Assembly: GCA_003385635.1 (NCBI GenBank)
Contig: QQUY01000001.1
Coordinates: 1,589,001 to 1,653,000 of the forward strand
Reading direction: 5' to 3'
DNA: 64,000 nucleotides
From: Acidobacteriota bacterium
Lineage (GTDB): Bacteria > Acidobacteriota > Blastocatellia > Pyrinomonadales > Pyrinomonadaceae
This document shows, in pieces, positions 1-8,642 of this stretch. Position 1 is the stretch's first letter. Every line of letters begins with the position of its first letter. A model generated the notes under the pieces. That model made no database searches. It was not told where the DNA came from and saw only the letters and a list, made by a program, of their open reading frames with translations. The position numbers were made by a program, and so were the translations under genes.

Positions 1-851
1 ATGAAAATACCGGCAAGCAAAGATGCGGCTATCGAGACAGCCAATTTGCCAATCCGATTGCGCGGGCGCTTGCCGATCCTGACGCCTACGGCGCCTGTAT
101 CGCGCTGAGGCCGTATGGCAGTTATCAACCTGACAAAGACGACAAAAACCAATGACGCGGCAAGCGCCGCCAACCCCCCGCGGGAAGATGATGTAACCAC
201 GGCATAGCAGAGAATTGCGAAGGGAACCAATCCCAGTAGTCTCCAAGCGGCCTTCTGACGGCCGAAGATAAGGATCCCTGCGAGAAGACCGGCAGGCATC
301 TCCATCGCCAGCGCGAAGTGATTCCTGTTCGAAAATTGTGCAAAGCTCTGATAATCCTCCGGTGTCACACCGAAAGAATCGGGAGCCAGAAGTCTTGCGA
401 AACCGTATAAGGCAGTTGCGCAGGCAATCAAGAACAATACGGAGAGCAGAACGAATTCCCGCCTTTTTGAACCCGCACCGGAGGAAAGGATCTCGAAGGC
501 TATTACGAGTGCACCGAAATATACAAGGAATACAAGCGTGTTGTAAGGGTCTTTGCTAAGTGCCGGAATACCCGGCAGAATCCCCGCTTGAAGCATCCCG
601 ATGAGAAAAATTCCTGCGAGCGGCAGCAAATAAACGATCGTCCTTCTTCGAATACTTCCGCCGACGCTCAGGGAAATCGCTCGTACGATCCCGAAGACCG
701 CTATCAGGGCCGCTATTGCAGACCGCTGCCATATGCTCTCTAGGCTTGTAAATGCGTAGGAAAGTAGGAGGACAAGAACGATGCCGTAAAACGCGATGGC
801 ATCAAGGTATGAGTGCGCGTTGGTTGAAATGAGCTTCGATCTTGAAACCAT
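1..851 (-). CDS. O-antigen ligase / Wzy-like membrane protein (partial, runs off left edge)
   Basis: Polytopic inner-membrane protein of the O-antigen ligase (Wzy_C) type, which would polymerise or transfer lipid-linked glycan on the periplasmic side. I translated the minus strand by hand: an ATG at 849-851 opens a frame without stops to the window edge (283 complete codons). Several hydrophobic segments are visible, plus motifs typical of the family: SNRNHFALAMEMP near residue 180 and SSSRGGLAALAAS near residue 225. The C-terminal half, including the usual periplasmic loop, is outside the window. It is the third gene of a short minus-strand operon (aminotransferase, sugar transferase, then this), 57 nt after the sugar transferase stop. 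The family cannot distinguish ligase from polymerase by sequence alone; a second such gene lies at 19809-21260. Confidence 0.8.
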   Translation of the reverse strand, partial: MVSRSKLISTNAHSYLDAIAFYGIVLVLLLSYAFTSLESIWQRSAIAALIAVFGIVRAISLSVGGSIRRRTIVYLLPLAGIFLIGMLQAGILPGIPALSKDPYNTLVFLVYFGALVIAFEILSSGAGSKRREFVLLSVLFLIACATALYGFARLLAPDSFGVTPEDYQSFAQFSNRNHFALAMEMPAGLLAGILIFGRQKAAWRLLGLVPFAILCYAVVTSSSRGGLAALAASLVFVVFVRLITAIRPQRDTGAVGVRIGKRPRNRIGKLAVSIAASLLAGIF

Positions 852-907
852 CGATCGCGCAGAAGTCGTAGTCGTCAAGCTTTCGTCTGTCCGACTTATA
901 AACGTGA

Positions 908-1585
908 CTACTCAGCAAAGGACCACTGTAGTTCTTCCTTGGAAGGCGGCTTCACGGTCGCTGGAAAAGCGACTGCCCACACTGTGCGAGCGCCGATCCG
1001 AAGGTCGGTCTTCCAGCTTTTGTCCCGTACAAAGCGAAGATAGCCCCTCAGCTTGTAGGGCTGGATCACCTCACGATAGAACCTTTCCTTGTCGGTTACC
1101 CTCGCCAGAAGCGCCTCTTCATTTCTAAGTCGCAGCGTTACCGGATCGGTAATTCCAGGTCGATGCTCAAGGACCTCGACCCATTCTGGATCATTCAGAT
1201 CTACAAACTCAGGCACTTCAGGCCGCGGACCGACAAATGACATATCTCCGCGAAGGACATTCCAGAGCTCGGGAAGTTCGTCCACTTTGCTTCGCCGAAG
1301 ATACCTTCCTACAAACGTGACGCGGACATCGTCGGCGGAGGTGATCTTTGGACCAGACTTCGCAACAGTCATCGTCCGAAGCTTGAACATCGTAAACTTC
1401 TTGCCGTTCAGGCCAACCCGCTCCTGACGGAACAGGACCGGCCCCCTTGAACCAAGCTTGATCAGCACTGCGGCCAGAAAAAGCAATGGGGAGATTACTA
1501 CCAAACCAAAACACGCGAGCGCTACTTCGTACTGCCTTGGGATCGATCGAGCTCGTTTCTTCATCGCCAACAACCTCTTAGGCAA
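908..1585 (-). CDS. Undecaprenyl-phosphate sugar-1-phosphate transferase (PglC/WcaJ C-terminal type)
   Basis: Initiating phosphoglycosyl transferase, expected to move a sugar-1-phosphate from a nucleotide sugar to undecaprenyl phosphate at the cytoplasmic face. The 225-aa protein is the minimal monotopic form: one N-terminal hydrophobic segment (about residues 22-45) followed by the catalytic domain. Visible family motifs are RQERVGLNGKKFTMFKLRTM, SKVDELPELWNVLRGDMSFV and GPRPEVPEF, with RPGITDPVTLR after it. It lacks the large N-terminal multi-TM domain of full WcaJ/WbaP, so it resembles PglC. The start overlaps the stop of the upstream DegT aminotransferase by 8 nt, implying translational coupling. 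That neighbour suggests a UDP-4-amino-sugar substrate, as in the bacillosamine route, but this is an inference. Confidence 0.9.
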   Translation of the reverse strand: MPKRLLAMKKRARSIPRQYEVALACFGLVVISPLLFLAAVLIKLGSRGPVLFRQERVGLNGKKFTMFKLRTMTVAKSGPKITSADDVRVTFVGRYLRRSKVDELPELWNVLRGDMSFVGPRPEVPEFVDLNDPEWVEVLEHRPGITDPVTLRLRNEEALLARVTDKERFYREVIQPYKLRGYLRFVRDKSWKTDLRIGARTVWAVAFPATVKPPSKEELQWSFAE

Positions 1586-2882
1586 CCGAAGTGACCGCCA
1601 GACTCCTAACCGAACTTTTTGAGTGCTTGAAACAAAGATCCTTTACCGTCTGGACCACGTGGTCCATCTCAATCTCGTTCATCGCAGAGAATATCGGCAG
1701 GCTGATTATCTCCTTCCAGAGCTGAGAAGCCGAGGGGCAGTGATTGTCCGACCAGCCAAGCCGCTCACGGTACAGCGGATGCTTGTGAAGCGGACGCCAG
1801 TGAACAGAGGTTCCGACGTTGTTCTTGTTAAGGTCATCGATGAACTCGTTCCGGTCAACCTTGAGCATCGGAAGCTTGAGCCGTATCGGGAATAGATGCC
1901 ACGAGTGTATCCGGTTCTCGTTTTCAGGCGGCAAACCGATCTCTTCGATTGAGCCAAGTTCGCTTAGGAAATATCTCGCCACGTCTTCACGCTGCTTGCG
2001 CATTTCCTCTGCTCGGTCGAGCTGCTTCAGCCCGATTGCCGCTGCGATATCTGTCAGATTGTATTTGTACCCCGCTCGAACGATCTGGTAGTCCCATTTC
2101 CCTCCTCCGGTATATCTTCCCCATGCATCATGAGAAAGCCCGTGAAGCGACATCAGCCGTATCTTGTCAGCGAGCTCTTCGTCATTCGTCACCGCCATTC
2201 CGCCTTCGCCAGTCGTTATGGTCTTGTTGGCATAGAACGAATAACACGTAACTGACGATGTGTTGTCGCCGCAATACTTCCAGGGGCTTGAGGAATTAGG
2301 TCGCCAGGCTGCGGGAAACGCGTGAGCAGCGTCCTCTATGACCCAGAGATCGTGTTTTGACGCAAACTGCTTTACTTCGTCGACGTCGAGCATATACCCG
2401 CCGACATGGACGGGAATGATGCCTACCGGACGCAGATCCCTGCCATATAGGTAGGGCAGGGTCTTTTTATTGAGCTGAGCGATCTTTCTTTCAGCGTCCT
2501 CAAGATCCATGTTGCCGGTCACCGGGTCACAGTCGACAAGGACAGGCACAGCCTTCTTGTAGAGGATGATCTCGGCAGTCGCAGCAAATGTCATTGTAGG
2601 GATCAGCACTGCGTCGCCTTCCCTGAGACCGATCGCCTCAACTGCAAGATGGAGCGCTGCGGTACACGAATTCAATGCTACCGCGTATCGACCATTTACG
2701 GCCTTTGCAAACTCTTGCTCAAAGGCAGCCGCGCGGGGTCCCGTGGTCAGCCAGCCGCTTCGTAATGTTGAGGCCACTTCTTCGACTTCCTCTTCTTTCA
2801 AATGAGGACGAAAGAAAGGGACACGAACCGGGGACTCTTTGTTGGTTGCGAGAGATACTGTTCCCGTCATATTTCGCTGCAT
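1578..2882 (-). CDS. DegT/DnrJ/EryC1/StrS sugar aminotransferase
   Basis: PLP-dependent enzyme converting a nucleotide-linked keto-sugar to an amino-sugar in the cytoplasm. The 434-aa length fits the family. Seen in order: SGWLTTGPRAAAFEQEF near residue 42, NSCTAALHLAVEA (71-83), IPTMTFAATAEI (94-105), VIEDAAHAFPA (181-191), and the PLP-lysine motif SFYANKTITTGEGGMA with Lys220. LMSLHGLSHDAWGRY and YNLTDIAAAIGL follow. It is the first gene of the aminotransferase / sugar transferase / O-antigen ligase operon, divergent from the gene at 3536. The start is the ATG at 2882; a second in-frame ATG lies four codons in. The exact sugar (4-amino or 3-amino) cannot be told from sequence. No matching dehydratase is visible in the window. 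Confidence 0.92.
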   Translation of the reverse strand: MQRNMTGTVSLATNKESPVRVPFFRPHLKEEEVEEVASTLRSGWLTTGPRAAAFEQEFAKAVNGRYAVALNSCTAALHLAVEAIGLREGDAVLIPTMTFAATAEIILYKKAVPVLVDCDPVTGNMDLEDAERKIAQLNKKTLPYLYGRDLRPVGIIPVHVGGYMLDVDEVKQFASKHDLWVIEDAAHAFPAAWRPNSSSPWKYCGDNTSSVTCYSFYANKTITTGEGGMAVTNDEELADKIRLMSLHGLSHDAWGRYTGGGKWDYQIVRAGYKYNLTDIAAAIGLKQLDRAEEMRKQREDVARYFLSELGSIEEIGLPPENENRIHSWHLFPIRLKLPMLKVDRNEFIDDLNKNNVGTSVHWRPLHKHPLYRERLGWSDNHCPSASQLWKEIISLPIFSAMNEIEMDHVVQTVKDLCFKHSKSSVRSLAVTSVA

Positions 2883-3535
2883 AGGTCGTGATCAAGTGTT
2901 CCTGTCAACACTTTGCTCGGAGATTCTAATTCAAGACTCCGCACCTGCCGACACCAAATTGCCTTAATCTCAAGGTCTCGTAAACGATTTAATCTCTTCG
3001 GTTTGTCGGCAACCGGGATTCTCTGGAACTGAGATAGATTGAATAGGAAGAAGATACCAAAAACGGCGAATTCGTTTTATCGGCCATCTGCACGGTTTTC
3101 TCTGGCACAAATAACCCATATAATGTAAGTCGGCTTCGGTGAAATGTCGTACTTGCAATCCACAACAAACTTGCCGCACGCTTAGCTCTCAGATCTTATA
3201 AAGCTGTAAAGGTTTCTGCAATCGGTGACTCGTTTCAGCACCCGTATTTGTGGAACCTGTGCCGTATTGAACGTTTTTAACAGTGTTGAACACCGAGTGA
3301 AATTACGTTGCAGAAGCGCAATTTCGCAAGGTTAAACTCCCACCGTAGGCGGCCACATTCGATGGCCAGAGGCTCGTGACAGATTCGTTCGTTGCAATGG
3401 ATTTAGGGGGTGCCCGGCTACCGATCCGAATCGAACGTTTGTGCCATTCAACCAATTCCTTTAGTTCTCGAATAGGTTGCGACCCTCGCAATTTCAAAGC
3501 ATTAAATTTACACCTTTTGAGGTTGAAAATTATTC
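2883..3535. other. 653-bp divergent intergenic region
   Basis: No convincing gene is present: the only short frames here are 64-69 codons, rich in Arg and Cys, and have no recognisable domain. The region separates the minus-strand aminotransferase operon from the plus-strand surface protein, so it should hold promoters for both. A TATAAT hexamer is visible on the plus strand at 3119-3124, but no good -35 box lies 16-18 nt upstream and it is 400 nt from the gene. Immediately before the plus-strand start, GAGGTTGAA at about 3519-3527 could serve as a weak ribosome-binding site. Confidence 0.4.
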
Positions 3536-6232
3536 ATGCGTAAGTTTGGATCCAACCTGTTTTTCGCCGTCGTCGCGTTGTTGTCCACAGCAGTTATTGT
3601 CTTCCCCGGCCAGCAGGATTCCGGGAGCGGTCAGCGTTTGACGCTTGATTTCGATGGGGACGGGGTTTCTGAGATCTCCGTGTTTCGGCCGGAGAGCGGA
3701 GTCTGGTATCGCCTCGCGAGCATGGACGGTACATTTTCTGCTGTCCAGTTCGGATGGGAAGGCGACATCCCGCAAGCAGCGGACTACGATGGCGATGGAA
3801 TAACCGATATTGGTGTTTACAGGCCTTCGAACGGGATCTGGTATCTTCAGCAGAGCACTGCGGGCTTTGCGGCGCATCAGTTTGGCGTTGCCGAAGACGA
3901 ACCTGTCACCGGTGACTATGACGGGGATGGCAAGTCAGATCTCGCCGTCTTCAGGCCTTCGAACGGAGTCTGGTACATTTTCGGAAGCACAGTTGGCTTC
4001 AGGGCCGTACAGTTCGGCATATCTTCCGACATTCCCGTTCCGGCTGACTTTGACGCTGATGGAAAGACCGACATGGCGGTCTTCAGAGAAGGGCCTCAGG
4101 CGGTCTGGTACATGCTTCAGAGCAGTGAAGGGTTCAAGGCCGTTCAATTCGGCAGTGGGAATGATATACCTGTACCTGCTGATTTTGACGGTGATTTGAA
4201 GTCCGATATGGCCGTTTGGCGCCCGTCGAACAGAAGTTGGTACGTCCTTCAGAGCTCTGGCGATCTTTCGGTCTCTCAATTCGGGATCCAGTCGGATGTG
4301 CCTGTGCCGACCGACTTCGACGGCGATCAGAAGGCCGATCTGGCAGTCTTCCGTCCTGACGACGGCTTTTGGCACGTAATGGCCAGCAGCAACGGAGGGC
4401 ACATTCAAGCGCAGTTCGGGGTTGGTTCGGATATTCCGGTTCCTGCGCAAGAAGGTTTTTGCCGTGGACGGCGCCGCTGTGAAGGCGGGGCAGCCGGCCC
4501 AACGCCAACTCCGACACCGACACCGACTCCGACTCCGAGCCCTACAACGACACCAACTCCGACGCCGACCCCGACACCTACACCATCGCCAGGATTCACT
4601 TGCGACTTCTACGCGGCACCCAACGGCTCTTCATCAGGAAGCGGCTCGCTCTCAAATCCATGGGACCTCCAGACGGGGTTGCGAAAGTCGTCTGTCGTAC
4701 GGAACGGCAAGACGCTCTGCATGAGGGGCGGCACGTATAAAGGAAAGTTCAGATCTTTGTTGAGTGGCGGAGGAGTCGTCCGCAGCGCGCCGGGTGAATG
4801 GGCTGTGATTGATGGTTATTGGACTACGACTCTTACCAATTCAATCGACAATGGCAGCACCGTATATTTCGATGTTGGGTCGACTTCCCAGTTGGTCGAA
4901 GCCGGCGAGATCCTAATCGATACCGAACGAATGCAGGTTGCCGATATCGTCAACAGCACTCGGGTAGGAGTGGTTAGACCCTGGGGCGGAACGTCAGCGT
5001 CGGCACATGCTGCAAACTCGACCGTCTATCTGTTCGGCAATCAGTTTACGGTAACGGGAAATGATACGACCTATCGTGACTTTGAAATAATGAACAGTGC
5101 GCCGGGCAGGGATATCGCGAACTTGCCTATCATGACGAATCAAACCGGCGTATTTATAACAGGTTCCGGAAATCGCTTCATTAATCTTTCAGTTCATGAC
5201 AATGGAGGAAACGGATTCTTTACGAGTTCAAGTTCATCCAACACACTGATCTACGGGTGCATTTCGTACAATAACGGGAGCTTCAGCAGTGCGAACGGTA
5301 GAAAGTACGGTCACGGGTTTTACCTGTTAAATGCCCTGGGATATTCGAAAGTTCAAGAGAGTTTCAGCCTTAACAGCTTTAGCCTTGGAATGCAGTTGTA
5401 CGGCGTTACAGGCCCGTTCGTCGGAGGCGAGCTCGAAGGAGTGGTCGTAGCCGGAAGCGGGGCGCCGGTAGGAGAAAGCCATTACAATCTGCTCTGGGGT
5501 CCGAATTCGCAGGCCAGTCCAACCGCGAAGCTCACCGAATCTGTTTTTTACAATGCCGCTCCTTCAAATGGCACATCAGTAATCATGGGATACGGTGCAG
5601 GAGTTCAGGTAGCAACAGTCAAAGACAACTACTTTCTGGGCGAACCCGGGTCCGGGGCACTCTTTACCGTCGGGAACATAGGAACCTCCCTGACAATGAC
5701 GGGAAACAAATTCGATCGCGTCTCAGGGAACGGTTACCACGTCATTTCCGATCCCGGCAATTACAATTTGAACAACAACTCTTACTATTCAACTACGGAA
5801 TCAACCACTACGAAGCTTGGAATTCCGGGAGTAGGTGGACACACGTTTTCAAACTGGCAGTCGACGACCGGATTCGACACAGCAAGTGTGCGAAACGACA
5901 ATCCGATGCCCGACACCGTAATACTGAGGCCAAACGCACATCAACCTGGAAGGGCGAACGTGGTGGTTTACGCTCCGAGTCTTCCGGCCTCTGTTCAACT
6001 TGATTTGACCTCGGCAGGCCTGAATCACGGTCAATCTTACTCGATCAAGAACGCATTCAACATAAACGGGGCAGCAGTGACATCAGGTACTTTCAACGCG
6101 AGCAACCCGACGATAACACTCCCCTTGAATGCAGCCGCGAAGAGTGTTGCCAGTCCGAACGGGATGGCTACCACTCCACCAACCACCTGCCCACGTTTTT
6201 GTGTATTCATCGTAACCCCCGTTGGTCAATGA
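3536..6232 (+). CDS. Secreted FG-GAP/VCBS-repeat plus right-handed beta-helix surface protein
   Basis: Large (898 aa) exported protein of unknown substrate. Layout: signal peptide (residues 1-23), then six repeats of about 48 residues (38-305), each carrying a calcium-loop motif (DFDGDGVSE, DYDGDGITD, DYDGDGKSD, DFDADGKTD, DFDGDLKSD, DFDGDQKAD) followed by FRP..WY and VQFG. This is the FG-GAP/VCBS beta-propeller pattern. A basic patch (FCRGRRRCEGG) precedes a pure Thr-Pro linker (about 322-352). The C-terminal 540 residues, rich in Asn, Ser and Gly, are repetitive beta strands resembling parallel beta-helix polysaccharide lyases (TCDFYAAPNGSSSGSGS start; repeated SGNRFINLSVHDNGGNG-like turns). 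It is the only plus-strand gene inside a 46-kb minus-strand polysaccharide locus, so it may bind or trim that glycan; catalytic residues cannot be assigned. Confidence 0.85.
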   Translation: MRKFGSNLFFAVVALLSTAVIVFPGQQDSGSGQRLTLDFDGDGVSEISVFRPESGVWYRLASMDGTFSAVQFGWEGDIPQAADYDGDGITDIGVYRPSNGIWYLQQSTAGFAAHQFGVAEDEPVTGDYDGDGKSDLAVFRPSNGVWYIFGSTVGFRAVQFGISSDIPVPADFDADGKTDMAVFREGPQAVWYMLQSSEGFKAVQFGSGNDIPVPADFDGDLKSDMAVWRPSNRSWYVLQSSGDLSVSQFGIQSDVPVPTDFDGDQKADLAVFRPDDGFWHVMASSNGGHIQAQFGVGSDIPVPAQEGFCRGRRRCEGGAAGPTPTPTPTPTPTPSPTTTPTPTPTPTPTPSPGFTCDFYAAPNGSSSGSGSLSNPWDLQTGLRKSSVVRNGKTLCMRGGTYKGKFRSLLSGGGVVRSAPGEWAVIDGYWTTTLTNSIDNGSTVYFDVGSTSQLVEAGEILIDTERMQVADIVNSTRVGVVRPWGGTSASAHAANSTVYLFGNQFTVTGNDTTYRDFEIMNSAPGRDIANLPIMTNQTGVFITGSGNRFINLSVHDNGGNGFFTSSSSSNTLIYGCISYNNGSFSSANGRKYGHGFYLLNALGYSKVQESFSLNSFSLGMQLYGVTGPFVGGELEGVVVAGSGAPVGESHYNLLWGPNSQASPTAKLTESVFYNAAPSNGTSVIMGYGAGVQVATVKDNYFLGEPGSGALFTVGNIGTSLTMTGNKFDRVSGNGYHVISDPGNYNLNNNSYYSTTESTTTKLGIPGVGGHTFSNWQSTTGFDTASVRNDNPMPDTVILRPNAHQPGRANVVVYAPSLPASVQLDLTSAGLNHGQSYSIKNAFNINGAAVTSGTFNASNPTITLPLNAAAKSVASPNGMATTPPTTCPRFCVFIVTPVGQ
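4499..4591 (+). repeat. Thr-Pro linker microsatellite inside the surface protein gene
   Basis: A 93-bp low-complexity tract of alternating ACN and CCN codons encodes an uninterrupted Thr-Pro run broken only by two Ser and a Thr triplet. Units such as CCGACA and CCGACT repeat almost perfectly, which makes the tract prone to replication slippage and length change. It separates the calcium-binding repeat domain from the beta-helix domain and would form an extended, possibly glycosylated spacer. Confidence 0.85.
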
Positions 6233-6386
6233 TCAGTCATTAACGCTTCTTTGTATTCTGCCCGGTTCTGTCAGGCAGTGGCGAAATCAACCTCCTCCAA
6301 AGAGCATTCGGAATCCGATCGAGCTGTTTTCTCAGGTACTGAGAGGTATGGCTCGGTTTGGCCGAAAGGCACCAATGCAACAGGCG

Positions 6387-7169
6387 TCAGACCTCGGATC
6401 TGCGAACAAACAAGACCAGATCTGTTCCTTTGCTGTTCTTGATCTTCTTGATCAAGCGTAACCCCGCATCCTCCAACATCTTGATGCATCGGTCGGCATC
6501 GCATAGCAGCCTATGGATTTCGAAGACCGCGACACGTGTCCTGGATAGCAACTGCGGATAATTCTCGATAAACAGTTCTTCCGCTCCCTCGATGTCACAC
6601 TTCAACAAGTCGATCTCAGAGTACGTTTCCGTCTGCTTTTCAAGGTCTATGAAGGGAACCGAGTAAACGTCGTTTCCGTGAGACTCCAAGATCGAACTCT
6701 TTGGCCCAAACTCACTGTGACGAATGCTTCCCGAACCGCCCCTACTGCCTACAAGGCCTAATACTGGGCGTATCGACAAGCGATTCGCAGAATTCAGGTC
6801 TATTCGCTGAACCAGATCTTTATAGGTCTTCGGATCTCCCTCGACCGCAACGATCTCGATTTGTGAGGGCTCCATAGAATTCATCAACGAGAGATCGACG
6901 ACGCGAAATGAGAAATAGCCGACGTTCGCTCCAAGATCGAGCACCCTAAATTTCTTATCCTCTGAACAAAGCTTTATGGCGTGTTGGATCGCTTGGTCGT
7001 ACTCACAATTTATGAAGATCTCCTTCAATATGTACCAATCGCCAGGCGACTTGATATCCAAATGCAGTCCGGATCTCGTGGTCAAAGAAAGACCCAGGAC
7101 ATCCCAGCATAGTTTCCGAAGGGCCGACGCCAGCCTGCGGGGCAGGATTTTCTTTAAGATAGTCTTCAT
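6387..7169 (-). CDS. FkbM-family SAM-dependent methyltransferase
   Basis: 260-aa cytosolic methyltransferase of the FkbM type, which usually O-methylates sugars or small hydroxylated molecules; in polysaccharide loci it commonly decorates glycan residues. Visible features: SAM-binding motif FRVLDLGANVGYFSFRVVDL near residue 70, the acidic ribose-binding strand IVAVEGDP near 108, and the family signature LLKCDIEGAEELFIENYP near 185, followed by VAVFEIH. The start ATG at 7169 gives a basic amphipathic N-terminus (MKTILKKILPRRL). It lies at the left end of the minus-strand run that includes the exostosin-like and RiPP genes, with a 209-nt gap upstream that shows no gene. The acceptor is unknown. 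Confidence 0.88.
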   Translation of the reverse strand: MKTILKKILPRRLASALRKLCWDVLGLSLTTRSGLHLDIKSPGDWYILKEIFINCEYDQAIQHAIKLCSEDKKFRVLDLGANVGYFSFRVVDLSLMNSMEPSQIEIVAVEGDPKTYKDLVQRIDLNSANRLSIRPVLGLVGSRGGSGSIRHSEFGPKSSILESHGNDVYSVPFIDLEKQTETYSEIDLLKCDIEGAEELFIENYPQLLSRTRVAVFEIHRLLCDADRCIKMLEDAGLRLIKKIKNSKGTDLVLFVRRSEV

Positions 7170-7378
7170 AACGGAAAAGCCGGACGTGTCTAGTTCAAGG
7201 TGCTCTCATTCGAGGGTTCTCGGGGCACCATTCCCTTATGTGTGCGGTGGAATCTAAACGGGTTAGCAGTCCCAAGTCTTACTCAGGGTCTGCATGAAGT
7301 TATGGCCTTCACGCGCTCGACAAGGTGTTGATAGCCGATAAAGCCTTGATTCGGCCATATCCCATCTACCAGCGGGAG

Positions 7379-8428
7379 TTACAAGTATGATTCGAGGTTC
7401 GCCATCATTCCCCCGAGAGTGAATTGTTCCTCCCAGATCTTTCGAAGCTCAACCTGTAGCGCAATAAAACCTTCCTCGTCGAACGAGGAATGGAAGTCCA
7501 GAATCCTTTCGACAATTTCGTCTATCTCAGACCTTTCGATCCAGACACAATATTTCTTCCAGTCGATAGAAGAACTCAAAGGCAATACACAATCGGTATT
7601 GATGAAAATGGGAATCCGACCGCAGGCAAGGGTTTCGTAAAAACGATAAGACCAGTTTCCGTAACCTCTTACGCAAACCGAGTAGTCTGAACCGTAAAGA
7701 TTATCAAAAAAGGCGGTTCGCATTTCTCCTGGATTGCCCGAATCTGTAACTGTTTTCGGAGTGTACCTGGATCTCTTTATGAAATTGGTGTCGACCAGTT
7801 CGGATTCCTCCAATCGTCGAAGCACTCTTGTTCGGAGAACTGTAGACGGGATGACCGGCACATTGTCGTAGTCGTAATAGCCAAGGGAGCTAAGTAGACT
7901 CAGTCGCAAGCCTTGAACCACGGAAAAGCACTGCTTAACGGGACCGGAAGCGGAAAAACCACAGAACCCTATCTCAGGAGTTTCTTTCCAGGAACGATAG
8001 ATCTCCGATCGTCTTCCGAAGTCTTCGCTAGGATCGTCAATGAATACCGGACATGCTCTGAGTTGCTCGGTTTCATTGCCTACTATTCCAGGAAGAAAGA
8101 CGATTGCGTTATCAAACGGGACCTTCGGGACAAGATCGCCCTGATACCAGACGACAACATTCTTATTGAAGCGTGCCGCCAGTTCTGCGGCTGCTTCTGC
8201 GTCAGTAAAGTTCTCCTTGTCGTTCCATAGGTAGTAAGACCAGTGCATTGGAAGCAGGACAAAATTGGCTTCCCTAGGATCCTCTGTCAGTTCAATACGC
8301 GAATCAGGATTGGTTCGACCTGAGAATATGGCTTGCTTGTCTAGACCTAGCCAATGGAATTTGAGTATTGGGATCAGGTTCTTGATTTTGCCTTTTCTCA
8401 GCGCTGAATAATCAACGAAAAACTTCAT
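7379..8428 (-). CDS. Exostosin (GT47)-like glycosyltransferase
   Basis: 349-aa protein whose C-terminal half matches the exostosin/GT47 fold: the segment VCVRGYGNWSYRFYETLACG followed by RIPIFINTDCVLPL and IDWKKYCVWI is the classic nucleotide-sugar-binding end of that family. N-terminal features include ANFVLLPMHWSYYLWN and IEIGFCGFSASG-like strands. A longer frame reaches 8590 via a GTG, but the extra 54 residues are rich in His, Trp and Cys and unlike protein-coding sequence around them. I therefore choose the ATG at 8426-8428, which begins MKFFVDYSALRKGK; no clear Shine-Dalgarno precedes either start. It sits just downstream of the RiPP nucleotidyltransferase gene (214-nt gap) and may belong to the polysaccharide pathway or to that cluster. 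Sugar specificity is unknown. Confidence 0.75.
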   Translation of the reverse strand: MKFFVDYSALRKGKIKNLIPILKFHWLGLDKQAIFSGRTNPDSRIELTEDPREANFVLLPMHWSYYLWNDKENFTDAEAAAELAARFNKNVVVWYQGDLVPKVPFDNAIVFLPGIVGNETEQLRACPVFIDDPSEDFGRRSEIYRSWKETPEIGFCGFSASGPVKQCFSVVQGLRLSLLSSLGYYDYDNVPVIPSTVLRTRVLRRLEESELVDTNFIKRSRYTPKTVTDSGNPGEMRTAFFDNLYGSDYSVCVRGYGNWSYRFYETLACGRIPIFINTDCVLPLSSSIDWKKYCVWIERSEIDEIVERILDFHSSFDEEGFIALQVELRKIWEEQFTLGGMMANLESYL

Positions 8429-8642
8429 AGATCGATACTGAAGTAGTACGGCTGGCTTACCTGCCGATACCGGGCGCAACCTGTTACTGTTCCTGGTGAA
8501 ACAGAAATTAACTACGAGACACCAAAGATGGTGATTATCCAGCGAGTGGTGCTGTTTCAAATGAAACTGAAAGTGCCGTGAAAGCTCCACAACACACGAG
8601 AAATGGCGGCGGCATCATTCGGCAACGCCTCGCAAACCTACT

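Noticed and set aside
1578..2882. Aminotransferase as LegC of a legionaminic acid pathway with neuBCA
   Set aside because: It is 37 kb away in another transcription unit and no LegB-type dehydratase is visible; specificity cannot be told from sequence.
3300..3500. tRNA- or riboswitch-like fold upstream of the surface protein
   Set aside because: No cloverleaf or known riboswitch core could be drawn; only scattered short complementarities.
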